Shown: positions 8,568-16,408 of the stretch, piece after piece
Layout of the letters: every line of letters begins with the position of its first letter
Position numbering within the stretch: the first letter of the stretch is position 1
DNA from: JBAXTE01 sp964653595
GTDB lineage: Bacteria > Bacteroidota > Bacteroidia > Bacteroidales > WCHB1-69
Reading direction: 5' to 3'
Length of the DNA stretch: 59,502 bases
NCBI GenBank assembly: GCA_964653595.1
Contig: CAZZHH010000020.1
Location: 1 to 59,502, forward strand
Program-made: the position numbers and the translations under genes
The notes under the pieces: model-generated
The model's input: only the letters and a program-made list of their open reading frames with translations
Told to the model about the DNA's origin: nothing
The model's database searches: none

Positions 8568-9563
8568 TTATTCTTTATTTAAAGTATCCCAAATCAAATC
8601 TTTAAGCTCCATTAAATTTTTCTGTGCATGAGCAGAAATGATGATTGTAGGTGCATCTGTAGGTAATTTTTTCCGGATTGCCTTTAACTCAGATTCAGAC
8701 ACAAGATCCGATTTCGAAATAGCGATAATTCTTTTTTTATCTAGTAGTTCTGGGTTGTATTTTTTGAGTTCGTTGAGCAAAATTTTGTATTCTTTTTTAA
8801 TAGATTCGGAATTAGCAGGAATCATGAATAGAAGGGTAGAATTTCGTTCAATATGTCGGAGAAACCTGACTCCGAGCCCTTTACCTTCAGCAGCACCTTC
8901 GATAATACCTGGAATGTCAGCTATCACAAAAGATCGATAATCGCGATATTGGACTAGTCCTAGGTTTGGGACTAAAGTAGTAAATGGATAATCCGCAATT
9001 TCAGGTCGAGCATTTGACAGGACGGAAATCAAAGTAGATTTACCAGCATTTGGAAATCCTACCAATCCGATATCTGCAAGAAGTTTTAGTTCAAGAATTT
9101 TCCAACCTTCGACACCTTCTTCACCAGGTTGAGCAAATCTAGGAGTTTGCCGAGTAGCGGTTTTAAAATGGGTATTACCCTGTCCTCCGCGACCACCTTT
9201 CATCAAAAGAATTTTTTGATTAGGTTCCGTAATTTCAGCTTCAATTTCACCAGTTTCAGCATCTTTGATAACGGTTCCAATTGGAACTTGTACAATTACA
9301 TCTTCTCCCATAGCACCAGAGCATTGGTCTTTGTGCCCATTTCGGCCATTTGTGGCAACTAAATGTTTCGTATAACGAAGATGGAGAAGTGTCCAAAGAT
9401 TAGGATTTCCTTGTATATATACATGACCTCCTCTCCCACCGTCGCCGCCATCAGGGCCAGCTTTTGGATTTCCCGAAAGACGTGAAAGATGAGCAGAACC
9501 TGCACCGCCGTTGCCAGAGCGCAAAAATATTTTTACGTAATCTATAAAATTTGAATTTGACAT
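8568..9563 (-). CDS. obgE: GTPase Obg
   Basis: Obg/CgtA GTPase, 331 residues, involved in large ribosomal subunit assembly and stress control. The glycine-rich Obg fold fills residues 1-158 (GNGGAGSAHLSR, GPDGGDGGRGGHV, GGRGGQGN). The G domain follows with G1 GFPNAGKST (169-177), G2 in DYPFTTLVPN, G3 DIPG (216-219) and G4 SKSD. The C-terminal extension of some Obg proteins is absent. A TACCTTTG promoter element lies 73 nt upstream, right after the adenylate kinase stop, so obgE can be transcribed on its own as well as from the purine genes. Confidence 0.95.
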   Translation of the reverse strand: MSNSNFIDYVKIFLRSGNGGAGSAHLSRLSGNPKAGPDGGDGGRGGHVYIQGNPNLWTLLHLRYTKHLVATNGRNGHKDQCSGAMGEDVIVQVPIGTVIKDAETGEIEAEITEPNQKILLMKGGRGGQGNTHFKTATRQTPRFAQPGEEGVEGWKILELKLLADIGLVGFPNAGKSTLISVLSNARPEIADYPFTTLVPNLGLVQYRDYRSFVIADIPGIIEGAAEGKGLGVRFLRHIERNSTLLFMIPANSESIKKEYKILLNELKKYNPELLDKKRIIAISKSDLVSESELKAIRKKLPTDAPTIIISAHAQKNLMELKDLIWDTLNKE

Positions 9564-9635
9564 TGGTCCCCTACTTTGTTTATGAAAAAGGAAGAAAATC
9601 TGATAAAAACTGTTACAAATTTTCTATTTAGAGTG

Positions 9636-9643
9636 CAAAGGTA
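9636..9643 (-). promoter_or_regulatory. Bacteroidota -7 element for obgE
   Basis: TACCTTTG on the minus strand matches TAnnTTTG exactly and directly follows the adk stop codon (9644-9646). No good -33 TTTG is seen at the usual spacing, so strength is uncertain. Confidence 0.5.
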
Positions 9644-10228
9644 CTATTTTTTTTCTGAAATTTTGACTTCAATCAGTTTGAAAATGTGATCAGAGACCTC
9701 TGAAATTTTGTTATTTGTGTTTATAGAGACCAATTTTTCTTGCGCAGAGTAATAATCCGTTAACACATGCGTATTTTTATAGTAATTCTCCATTCTAGTA
9801 ACAAAAGTGGAAGAGTTGTCATCCGCTCTATTTTGAGAGACAGAACGTTTAACCATACGAGCCAAAAGTTCGTCTTGCGGTGCATGCAGGTAGAGTACCA
9901 TGTCAATATTCAAATTATGTTTCGCAAGATATTTCGTCAAAAACTCAGCTTGAGGGAGCGTACGAGGGAATCCATCAAGCAAATATCCAGTATCGGAAGG
10001 GTTGTTTTTAATATAATAATAAAATATTTTCATGGTAATAGAATCGGGGACAAAATTACCATAATCAATCAGCTGTTTTGCAATTACGCCAATGGGTGTT
10101 TCTCTTTGTATTTCATCTCTGAATAAGTTTCCGGTAGAGACATGAATTAATCCAAATTTTTTACTAATAAGTTCGGAATGAGTACCTTTACCACTACATG
10201 GTGGTCCGAGCATGATAATATTTGTCAT
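9644..10228 (-). CDS. Adenylate kinase family protein (single domain)
   Basis: 194-residue nucleoside monophosphate kinase of the short-LID adenylate kinase type, converting AMP and ATP to two ADP in the cytoplasm. The P-loop is GPPCSGKGT at residues 8-16, where Cys replaces the usual Gly. The AMP site STGNLFRDEI, the LLDGFPRT motif with its magnesium-binding Asp, and a NRADD LID segment are all present. It stands 67 nt after a tandem two-domain adenylate kinase, so this locus holds three adenylate kinase modules. The conserved active-site residues suggest it is active, but substrate specificity could differ from the neighbour. Confidence 0.88.
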   Translation of the reverse strand: MTNIIMLGPPCSGKGTHSELISKKFGLIHVSTGNLFRDEIQRETPIGVIAKQLIDYGNFVPDSITMKIFYYYIKNNPSDTGYLLDGFPRTLPQAEFLTKYLAKHNLNIDMVLYLHAPQDELLARMVKRSVSQNRADDNSSTFVTRMENYYKNTHVLTDYYSAQEKLVSINTNNKISEVSDHIFKLIEVKISEKK

Positions 10229-10295
10229 AATTTGAATCTAATGTTTCTACTTTAATAAATAACTAAAAGCATTATTCTAGAGGATAGAGAGATAT

Positions 10296-11465
10296 TTATC
10301 TAATTTTTTTGAACCCTTTCTCAATAACAAAAGATAGATTTTTATTAATTTCTTCTTTGTTTCCAATCCCGCTTACGGTAGTGAATTTTCTCTGTTTTTT
10401 GTAAAATTCGATAACTGGTTTGGTATGCATTTCATATTCTTCCATCCGTTGAATGATAAGATCTGTATTCGAATCATAGCTTCTTTTTCTATCCGTTTTT
10501 GATCTTTCGGACAAGCGTTTGAAGCATTCGAGCATAGGTACATCAAGATTTATAGCAATAGAAACGGAAGTTTTCATTCTCAGCAACATTCCATCGAGGA
10601 TATATGCTTGCACAATGGTACGCGGAAATCCTTTAAAAATAAACCCTTTTGCTGTTGGATGGTGTTTGATTTCGTTTTCGAGCATTTGGATGATGATTTC
10701 ATCGGGGACATTGAGACCCGTTTCTAAAAACGGTGCTACTATTTTTCCTAGTTCAGTATTATTTTTTATTTGATTTCGTAGTAGATGTCCTGTAGAGATA
10801 TAGACAAGATTAAACTTCTTAGCAAGCAAGTTGCCTTGAGATCCTTTTCCGCCACCAGGTCGACCAATAAGTACGACATTAAGGAGAGTTTCTTTAAGCG
10901 CAGATTCTATGGTGTGGTCAATTCTGGAAAAAACATCGTGTACTTCACCCACTCCATTTACGCCATAATAGATGTTTTTTTCTTGATAAAACTTAGCTAC
11001 AGGAATAGTTTTGTCATCATATTCTTTCAATCGATATTCAACAACTTCGGCACTGTCGTCGGATCTACCACCTATTTTGGATCTATTTATCAACCTTTCT
11101 CTGAGCATTTCCCTTGGTACTTCTAAGCTAATCATGCAAGTGAGTTCGGTATTTAACTTCATTAATAAACCTTCGAGGATATAAGCCTGAACCATGGTAC
11201 GAGGAAATCCATCAAAAAGAAATCCATTGGCTTCGGGATTCATTTTGATATGATCTTCAATGATTTGAACAATTAAATCATCCGGCACCAACCCTCCATG
11301 AGCAATGATTCCTTTTGCTTTTTGACCAATCTCTGTATCTTTAGCAATCTCATGTCGAAGAATGTCACCAGTAGATAAATAGACTAAATTATATTTTTCA
11401 ATAATTTGTTTAGATTGAGTACCTTTACCAGCTCCAGGAGCTCCAAATAAAGCAATGTTTAACAT
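10296..11465 (-). CDS. adk: Tandem double-domain adenylate kinase
   Basis: 389 residues made of two adenylate kinase domains in a row. Domain 1 (1-190) has P-loop GAPGAGKGT (8-16), STGDILRHE, FDGFPRT with Asp85, and the LID motif GGRSDD, and should be fully active. Domain 2 (195-389) has P-loop GRPGGGKGS (201-209) and STGHLLRNQ. Its FKGFPRT carries Lys278 where the magnesium-binding Asp is expected, and its LID reads KRSYD, so it may be weakened, altered or regulatory. It follows hpt by 46 nt and precedes another adenylate kinase. Duplication followed by divergence is the simplest origin. Confidence 0.92.
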   Translation of the reverse strand: MLNIALFGAPGAGKGTQSKQIIEKYNLVYLSTGDILRHEIAKDTEIGQKAKGIIAHGGLVPDDLIVQIIEDHIKMNPEANGFLFDGFPRTMVQAYILEGLLMKLNTELTCMISLEVPREMLRERLINRSKIGGRSDDSAEVVEYRLKEYDDKTIPVAKFYQEKNIYYGVNGVGEVHDVFSRIDHTIESALKETLLNVVLIGRPGGGKGSQGNLLAKKFNLVYISTGHLLRNQIKNNTELGKIVAPFLETGLNVPDEIIIQMLENEIKHHPTAKGFIFKGFPRTIVQAYILDGMLLRMKTSVSIAINLDVPMLECFKRLSERSKTDRKRSYDSNTDLIIQRMEEYEMHTKPVIEFYKKQRKFTTVSGIGNKEEINKNLSFVIEKGFKKIR

Positions 11466-11511
11466 AAGGTGTGATTTTAATCAAATAAATAGACCAAAGA
11501 AATAATATCGG

Positions 11512-12051
11512 TTAATCTTGAAATAATTGATATATATCGGGTAAATTTCTTCCCAATTCATCATAATCTAAACCATAACCAACAATAAATTTATTGGGAA
11601 TTTCGATAGCAATGTAATCAATAGGGATATCTAGTTTATATGCCTCTCTTTTAAAAGTAAGAGCAGCAATTTTAATACTCCTTGGGTTCGAAGATTGTAA
11701 TTGTTGAACGAGCGAGGAAACAGTAAGACCAGTATCAACGATATCTTCTACAATTATCACGTCTCTATTTGAGATGTCTGTATTTAACCCAATGATTGAC
11801 TTAACTTCATTTGTAGAAGATAAGCCTTCGTAGGATGAGACTTTAATACAGCTAACTTCACAATCAATGGTTAGTTTTTTTAGCAAATCAGAAGCAAATA
11901 AAATTGCTCCATTGAGGACTACAAGGATGATTGGAGTTTTGCCATGATAATCACGATTAATTTTGTCAGCAAGGCTTTCTACGGACTTATCAATATCAAT
12001 AGAGCTGATATATTTAATAAAAGTTTTGTCTTTAATTGTAATTTTATCCAT
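11512..12051 (-). CDS. hpt: Hypoxanthine phosphoribosyltransferase
   Basis: Purine salvage enzyme that joins hypoxanthine or guanine to PRPP. The PRPP-binding signature VIIVEDIVDTG is at residues 98-108 with the acidic pair E102/D103. VVLNGA and the C-terminal FIVGYGLDYDELGRNLPDI motif are typical of the family. I chose the ATG at 12051 (179 residues). A TTG eight codons upstream is unlikely because it overlaps the -7 promoter element at 12073-12080. It leads an operon with the adenylate kinases and lies divergent to purE, coupling salvage to de novo synthesis. Confidence 0.93.
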   Translation of the reverse strand: MDKITIKDKTFIKYISSIDIDKSVESLADKINRDYHGKTPIILVVLNGAILFASDLLKKLTIDCEVSCIKVSSYEGLSSTNEVKSIIGLNTDISNRDVIIVEDIVDTGLTVSSLVQQLQSSNPRSIKIAALTFKREAYKLDIPIDYIAIEIPNKFIVGYGLDYDELGRNLPDIYQLFQD

Positions 12052-12072
12052 CGTATCTTTTTTTTCTTTTTG

Positions 12073-12104
12073 CAAATCTACCTATTTTTTACCAAATTGG
12101 CAAA
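12073..12104 (-). promoter_or_regulatory. Promoter of hpt
   Basis: On the minus strand TTTG (12101-12104), a 20-nt spacer and TAGATTTG (12073-12080) match the Bacteroidota -33/-7 consensus. Transcription should begin near 12067, leaving a very short leader before the hpt ATG at 12051. Confidence 0.75.
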
Positions 12105-12117
12105 TGGAGATTTCTGA

Positions 12118-12149
12118 TTTTGAATAAAACGAAATTTGAATTACATTTG
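12118..12149 (+). promoter_or_regulatory. Promoter of purE
   Basis: TTTTG (12118-12122), a 19-nt spacer and TACATTTG (12142-12149) match the Bacteroidota promoter. Its -33 box lies only 13 nt from that of the divergent hpt promoter. The start of transcription should be near 12155, giving a leader of about 80 nt before purE. No purine-responsive hairpin was recognised in that leader. Confidence 0.78.
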
Positions 12150-12233
12150 CAAAACTAATAGTGGGAATAGCCATTATCCGTTTTGACTTTAGCAATTTGT
12201 TTAGTAATTTATTAACCAACAACATAAAAGCCA

Positions 12234-12746
12234 ATGAATCCAAAAGTAAGTATTATCATGGGAAGCACGTCTGATTTGAAAGTAATGGAAGAGTCTATGA
12301 AGTTTTTAGACGACATGGGAGTCCCATTTGAAGTAAATGCCTTTTCTGCTCATAGAACACCAAATTTAGTAGAAAAAATTGCCAGCAGTGCTTACGATAG
12401 AGGAGTACGAGTATTTATTGCTGCTGCAGGGGGCGCAGCTCATTTGCCAGGAGTTGTGGCTGCATTTACACCAATACCTGTAATCGGAGTTCCCATCAAT
12501 TCATCTAACTCGGTTAAGGGTGTCGATTCATTGTTATCAATCGTACAAATGCCATCCGGAATTCCGGTAGCCACCGTTGCCATAGATGGCGCCAGAAACG
12601 CAGCAATATTAGCAGTACAGATGCTTGCAACTGGAGATGAATTACTATACAAAAAGCTACTTAATTTTAAATCAGAAATGAAAGAAAAAGTGATAGAAGC
12701 CAACAAAAAAACGGATGAATTAAAGTACAAATACCTTGTAAAATAG
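12234..12746 (+). CDS. purE: 5-(carboxyamino)imidazole ribonucleotide mutase
   Basis: PurE class I, 170 residues, which moves the carboxylate of N5-CAIR to C4 in de novo purine synthesis. The substrate-binding motif MGSTSDL is at the N terminus, SAHRTP carries the catalytic His, and AAAGGAAHLPG and GVPINSS complete the active site. No purK follows; the partner must be elsewhere. It is transcribed divergently from the purine salvage operon. Length and motifs are complete. Confidence 0.95.
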   Translation: MNPKVSIIMGSTSDLKVMEESMKFLDDMGVPFEVNAFSAHRTPNLVEKIASSAYDRGVRVFIAAAGGAAHLPGVVAAFTPIPVIGVPINSSNSVKGVDSLLSIVQMPSGIPVATVAIDGARNAAILAVQMLATGDELLYKKLLNFKSEMKEKVIEANKKTDELKYKYLVK

Positions 12747-12814
12747 TCTATTGTCGTGGGGCGTTTTGTTCCAGCTCGAATGTGTATCTTTATAAAAAAA
12801 CTGAATTGTATATT

Positions 12815-13912
12815 ATGAAAACAAAAAGAGTGATTTTACTTTCTTTAGCTCTGATTTTTGGAGGATATTTTGGCCATACCCAAGTGATTATCACATCCGA
12901 AGCATTGCCTCAACCAGGCGACACTTTTGCTTTACGATATGATGTAAATCCGTCCATTCAGCTTGGGGCAGCTTCTACAAATTCACAACATTGGGATTTT
13001 AGCTCTTTAGCTGAAGATTCTTTAAAATTTGCCACTTATGGAATTTCAAATTTACTCCCATTCGCTTCCTCGTTTCCGAACTCTAATCTGTACACTTATG
13101 GCCCATCGATCATGTATGGTGGACCCGGAACTCCTATTAATTATGTTCAATGGGGCTGGATGATGTTTAACACCTCTTCGGAAGGGATGTCGGTGATAGG
13201 TTATAGAGTTGGCGAGGGTACAGATGTTACTGAAGCACATCATGACGTTCCATTAATGTTAGCAAAAACTCCATTTACCATAAACGACTTCTATTCTCAA
13301 ACATCCAAATGGTCAGTAGTTTACAATCGAGTTCAGGGACTAGGCGATATTGACACTTTGTATACAAGTTATATCACTTCTTCGCTTACATGTGATGCTT
13401 GGGGAACACTTACTACACCTACCGAATCTAACATAAGTGTTGTTCGGTTAAAGGAGTATCGTATATCTGTAGATTCGGTATTTGCAACTACGAATAATGG
13501 AAGTGGGGATGTTGTAGTTTGGAAGTCTCTATTTGGGAGAGATACAGTGAATAATTATCAATATTACACACCAAACAAACGACATGCATTAGCTACCGTA
13601 TTTTGCAAACCTGATAATACCATCAAATCTGCACAGTACCTTTATTACTCCGATTTACATACCAAAATTTCAGAGGATAATAGCGATGCTCAAATAATGT
13701 TATCCCCAAATCCAGCAAGAGATTTTTTAAATATCCATACAAATTGCACAAAGGCAAATGTGATTATCTATTCTCAACAAGGTTCCATTGTTAGGAATCT
13801 TGCTGACTTTTCCTCTAATTCTATTGATATTAAAGACCTAGCTAAAGGGTTGTATTTTATTATATTACGTTGCAACTCGAATGAATACAAAGGAAAATTT
13901 ATTAAGGAATAG
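12815..13912 (+). CDS. T9SS-exported protein with type A sorting domain
   Basis: 365-residue secreted protein. The ATG at 12815 gives a clean signal peptide (MKTKRVILLSLALIFGGYFG); an earlier in-frame GTG at 12782 adds an implausible leader. The body is beta-rich with no catalytic motif that I recognise. The last ~75 residues form a T9SS type A sorting domain: MLSPNPARDFLNI, then a beta-sandwich ending in LAKGLYFIILR and a Lys-rich tail. The protein should be exported through T9SS and attached to the cell surface or released. Function unknown. Confidence 0.82.
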   Translation: MKTKRVILLSLALIFGGYFGHTQVIITSEALPQPGDTFALRYDVNPSIQLGAASTNSQHWDFSSLAEDSLKFATYGISNLLPFASSFPNSNLYTYGPSIMYGGPGTPINYVQWGWMMFNTSSEGMSVIGYRVGEGTDVTEAHHDVPLMLAKTPFTINDFYSQTSKWSVVYNRVQGLGDIDTLYTSYITSSLTCDAWGTLTTPTESNISVVRLKEYRISVDSVFATTNNGSGDVVVWKSLFGRDTVNNYQYYTPNKRHALATVFCKPDNTIKSAQYLYYSDLHTKISEDNSDAQIMLSPNPARDFLNIHTNCTKANVIIYSQQGSIVRNLADFSSNSIDIKDLAKGLYFIILRCNSNEYKGKFIKE

Positions 13913-13986
13913 TTTTCTTAAGCTAATAGCAGATTCTTTATCTAGTTTTTTGAATTGGAAATACTCTTATACTGTCAATTCTTATA

Positions 13987-14030
13987 ATACGAATCCTGAT
14001 GCAGCTAAAAAAATGTGTCAGGATTTGTAT
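13987..14030. terminator. Hairpin between the T9SS gene and lplA
   Basis: ATACGAATCCTGA (13987-13999) pairs with TCAGGATTTGTAT (14018-14030) over 13 bp with one mismatch or wobble. No T run follows, so it could be a weak terminator or a processing hairpin. Confidence 0.4.
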
Positions 14031-14068
14031 TACATAAAACACAAAAAACAACATTCATTTGTAAAATA

Positions 14069-15007
14069 ATGTATTTAGTAAATTCGAAATATACCGATCC
14101 ATCATTCAACATAGCTACCGAGGAGTATTTGCTGCAACATTTTAAGGAAGATTTTTTCTTTATCTATGTGGATAGTCCATCCGTAATTTGTGGCAAGCAT
14201 CAAAACCCACTAGCAGAGACTAATTTTCAATTTATCACCCACAACAACATCGCTATAATCCGTCGTTTATCGGGTGGTGGCAGTGTTTATCATGATTTTG
14301 GAAATGTAAACTTTTGCTTTATCATGAATGTGGAATCGGGGAAAATGGTTGATTTTAAAAAACATACAGCACCTATAATTAGAGTACTAGAATCATTTGG
14401 AGTAAATGCGGAGTTGGGAGTAAGAAATGACATTTTAATAAATGGATTAAAAGTTTCTGGAAATGCAGAACACGTATGGAAAAATAGAGTATTACATCAT
14501 GGCACATTGCTTTTTAACAGTGACTTAAAAAAATTAAACGAATCTATAAAAGCAGATCCCAATGTTTATACAGACAAAGCAGTGAAGTCCAAAAGAAGTC
14601 TTGTAACAAATATAAAACCCTTTATTGATTCCGAAATCAGTCAACATCAATTTATGGAAAGAATTGAAGAGATTGTCTCAAAAGAATATAACCTGAAAAA
14701 GTTAGAACTAACCGAAAAAGATATTAAAAAAATTCAACACTTGTCTGAATCAAAATATAAAACTTGGGAATGGAATTATGGTTATTCTCCAAAATACAAT
14801 TTAAAAAAGGAGATAACCATTGACGATATGAAATATAATATTGATATTTTTGTCGAAAATGGGGTTATTACTTATGCTTGTTTTAAATGTAACAATATTG
14901 AAGATAGAGAACTCTCTTCCAAACTAAAAGGATGCTTTCATCGAATTGACTCACTAGAGGTCATTTTCCCGATGCCGTTTGATTTTTTAATCAAATTGTT
15001 TTTTTAA
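14069..15007 (+). CDS. lplA: Lipoate-protein ligase A family
   Basis: 312 residues from the ATG at 14069; an in-frame start at 14015 adds residues unlike the family. It attaches lipoate to the E2 and GcvH lipoyl domains using ATP. The signature RRLSGGGSVYHDFGNVNF is present, as is the catalytic-lysine segment NGLKVSGNAEHVWKNRVLHHGTLL in order (Lys of LKVSG). The C-terminal accessory domain (about 240-312) is present, as in bacterial LplA. Adjacent genes are unrelated, so it appears to be a single-gene unit. Confidence 0.9.
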   Translation: MYLVNSKYTDPSFNIATEEYLLQHFKEDFFFIYVDSPSVICGKHQNPLAETNFQFITHNNIAIIRRLSGGGSVYHDFGNVNFCFIMNVESGKMVDFKKHTAPIIRVLESFGVNAELGVRNDILINGLKVSGNAEHVWKNRVLHHGTLLFNSDLKKLNESIKADPNVYTDKAVKSKRSLVTNIKPFIDSEISQHQFMERIEEIVSKEYNLKKLELTEKDIKKIQHLSESKYKTWEWNYGYSPKYNLKKEITIDDMKYNIDIFVENGVITYACFKCNNIEDRELSSKLKGCFHRIDSLEVIFPMPFDFLIKLFF

Positions 15008-15130
15008 AACCCCCGTTTTTATAGGGTAGAAAGTGAAAATAAAAAAATTTCATAAAACAATCATTTTTGTTATTTTTTATTAAATTAATCATTTTGAAAA
15101 ATTGCTAAAATATTTTATTCCTCTATAAAC

Positions 15131-15144
15131 TTGTTAATTAACAA
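15131..15144. promoter_or_regulatory. 14-bp perfect palindrome upstream of adhesin 1
   Basis: TTGTTAATTAACAA lies about 90 bp before the adhesin 1 start, in the 224-bp AT-rich gap 15008-15231. TATTTTTG at 15175-15182 matches the -7 consensus, though without a clear -33 box. The palindrome lies upstream of that element and could be an operator. In such AT-rich DNA a chance palindrome is possible. Nothing else is seen in the gap. Confidence 0.35.
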
Positions 15145-15231
15145 AATATATTTTTATATTAGAAACATATTTGATATTTTTGTTGTAATAAAATTAGGGA
15201 AATTTTATCAAATTTTAAAATTCGTAGGGGA

Positions 15232-15561
15232 ATGTCAATTTTATTTTTTAAAAGGTTCGTATATCCTTGGGGAAGGTATACACAAATAGGTCTGTTATTT
15301 ATTTTATTTTATAACATATCCTATTCAGTGTTTGCGCAATGTACAAATACTATATCGTATGGATCTGCAACAGCACCAACTAATGGTGCTTCTGTAACAA
15401 TTTCTACAGTACAATATGCTACAGAATATGCTACCATTAGTTCCGTAGCTGCATCTACTGTTTACCAATCTACAAGCTCAATTGCAACCGATTTTTTAAC
15501 TGTAAGAAAAGGCACTTACAATGGTGCTGTAATTGCATCGGGGACAACTCCTTTAACATGA
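15232..15561 (+). CDS. Giant T9SS adhesin 1, N-terminal piece up to an in-frame TGA
   Basis: First 109 codons of a gene that runs to 21220. It begins with an unusually long basic signal region (MSILFFKRFVYPWGRY, then GLLFILFYNISYSVFAQ). The mature part starts with Cys-Thr-rich sequence and a small beta domain containing FLTVRKGTYNG. The frame stops at TGA (15559-15561) inside the phrase PLT-stop-TSTGADTYYIHCNT, where related domains have Trp (TGG). The reading frame continues unchanged downstream, so this looks like a nonsense mutation or base-call error and not a natural end. Confidence 0.75.
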   Translation: MSILFFKRFVYPWGRYTQIGLLFILFYNISYSVFAQCTNTISYGSATAPTNGASVTISTVQYATEYATISSVAASTVYQSTSSIATDFLTVRKGTYNGAVIASGTTPLT

Positions 15562-16407
15562 ACATCCACAGGAGCAGACACTTACTACATACACTGCAAC
15601 ACGAACTCATCTTGTGGAACAGAATCATCAAGTAGGACAACAACTATTAGCCACATTATTGCAGTTCCAAGTTCGGGGAGTAATAGTGTTACAACTTGTT
15701 CTGCCCATATTTATGATAATGGAGGAGCTTCTGGTGCTTATGTTGCAAATTCAGATGGTTATACTATAATACATCCATCCATAGCAGGCAATTCTGTGCA
15801 ACTTACTGGAAGCTATTATTCCGAATCAAATTATGATTACATTTATATTTACAACGGTGTTGGAACAGGTGGCACACTGCTTTATAGTGGCTCAGCATCT
15901 TCCAGCACTTCAATAGGAACTATTACTTCTACAGATCCAACTGGGGCTTTAACTATTCGTTTTACATCGGATGGCTCCGTTCAAAACAGTGGATTTGATT
16001 TTACAATTTCGTGTTTTGGACCAGCACTTCCGGGTGAAAATTGCAGCAATGCTCAAAATTTAGCAACGTTAACTTCGCCTTATAGTGCTTCAACTACAGG
16101 CTATGCTGATGACATAAGCACTTGCAGAACGGGTTACCCAGATAGAATGTTTTATCTGGATGTTCCGAACAACTACAGTGTAGATATTTGGCAGTCAACC
16201 AATGATTATGATTCATACCATTACATGGGTTATGGTGCAAGTTGTCCAGGAACTCAAATTTACTGTGTGGATGATGCAGACACTCAAAATAATCCTTGGG
16301 TTAACACAACAGGTACAACCCAGCGAGTTTGGTTTATTGTCGATGGGTATAGTGGCTCAGGAAATTTTACTTTAAATTGGAATCTGGTTGCTGCTTGTAA
16401 TGCTCCA
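15562..16407 (+). CDS. Giant T9SS adhesin 1, CUB-like piece up to a frameshift
   Basis: In-frame continuation after the TGA. It holds a CUB-like domain (SNYDYIYIYNGVGTGG, then TSTDPTGALTIRFTSDGS) closely similar to one in adhesin 2 (41137-45734). A pre-peptidase C-terminal-like beta domain follows (NCSNAQNLATL through GNFTLNW). After NAP the frame turns to nonsense. Dropping T16408 would read NAPTSITANASS and join the next piece, so a single-base insertion is likely. There is no start codon of its own; translation would need both lesions to be repaired. Confidence 0.7.
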
Positions 16408-16408
16408 T

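Noticed and set aside
10519..11126. Plus-strand frames over the adenylate kinase gene
   Set aside because: They lie antisense within a well-conserved coding region and encode no recognisable protein.
15559..15561. TGA read as Trp (recoding or a variant genetic code)
   Set aside because: TGA is used as a normal stop elsewhere (for example the AraC gene) and RpoC and other core genes show no in-frame TGA. A point mutation or base error is simpler.
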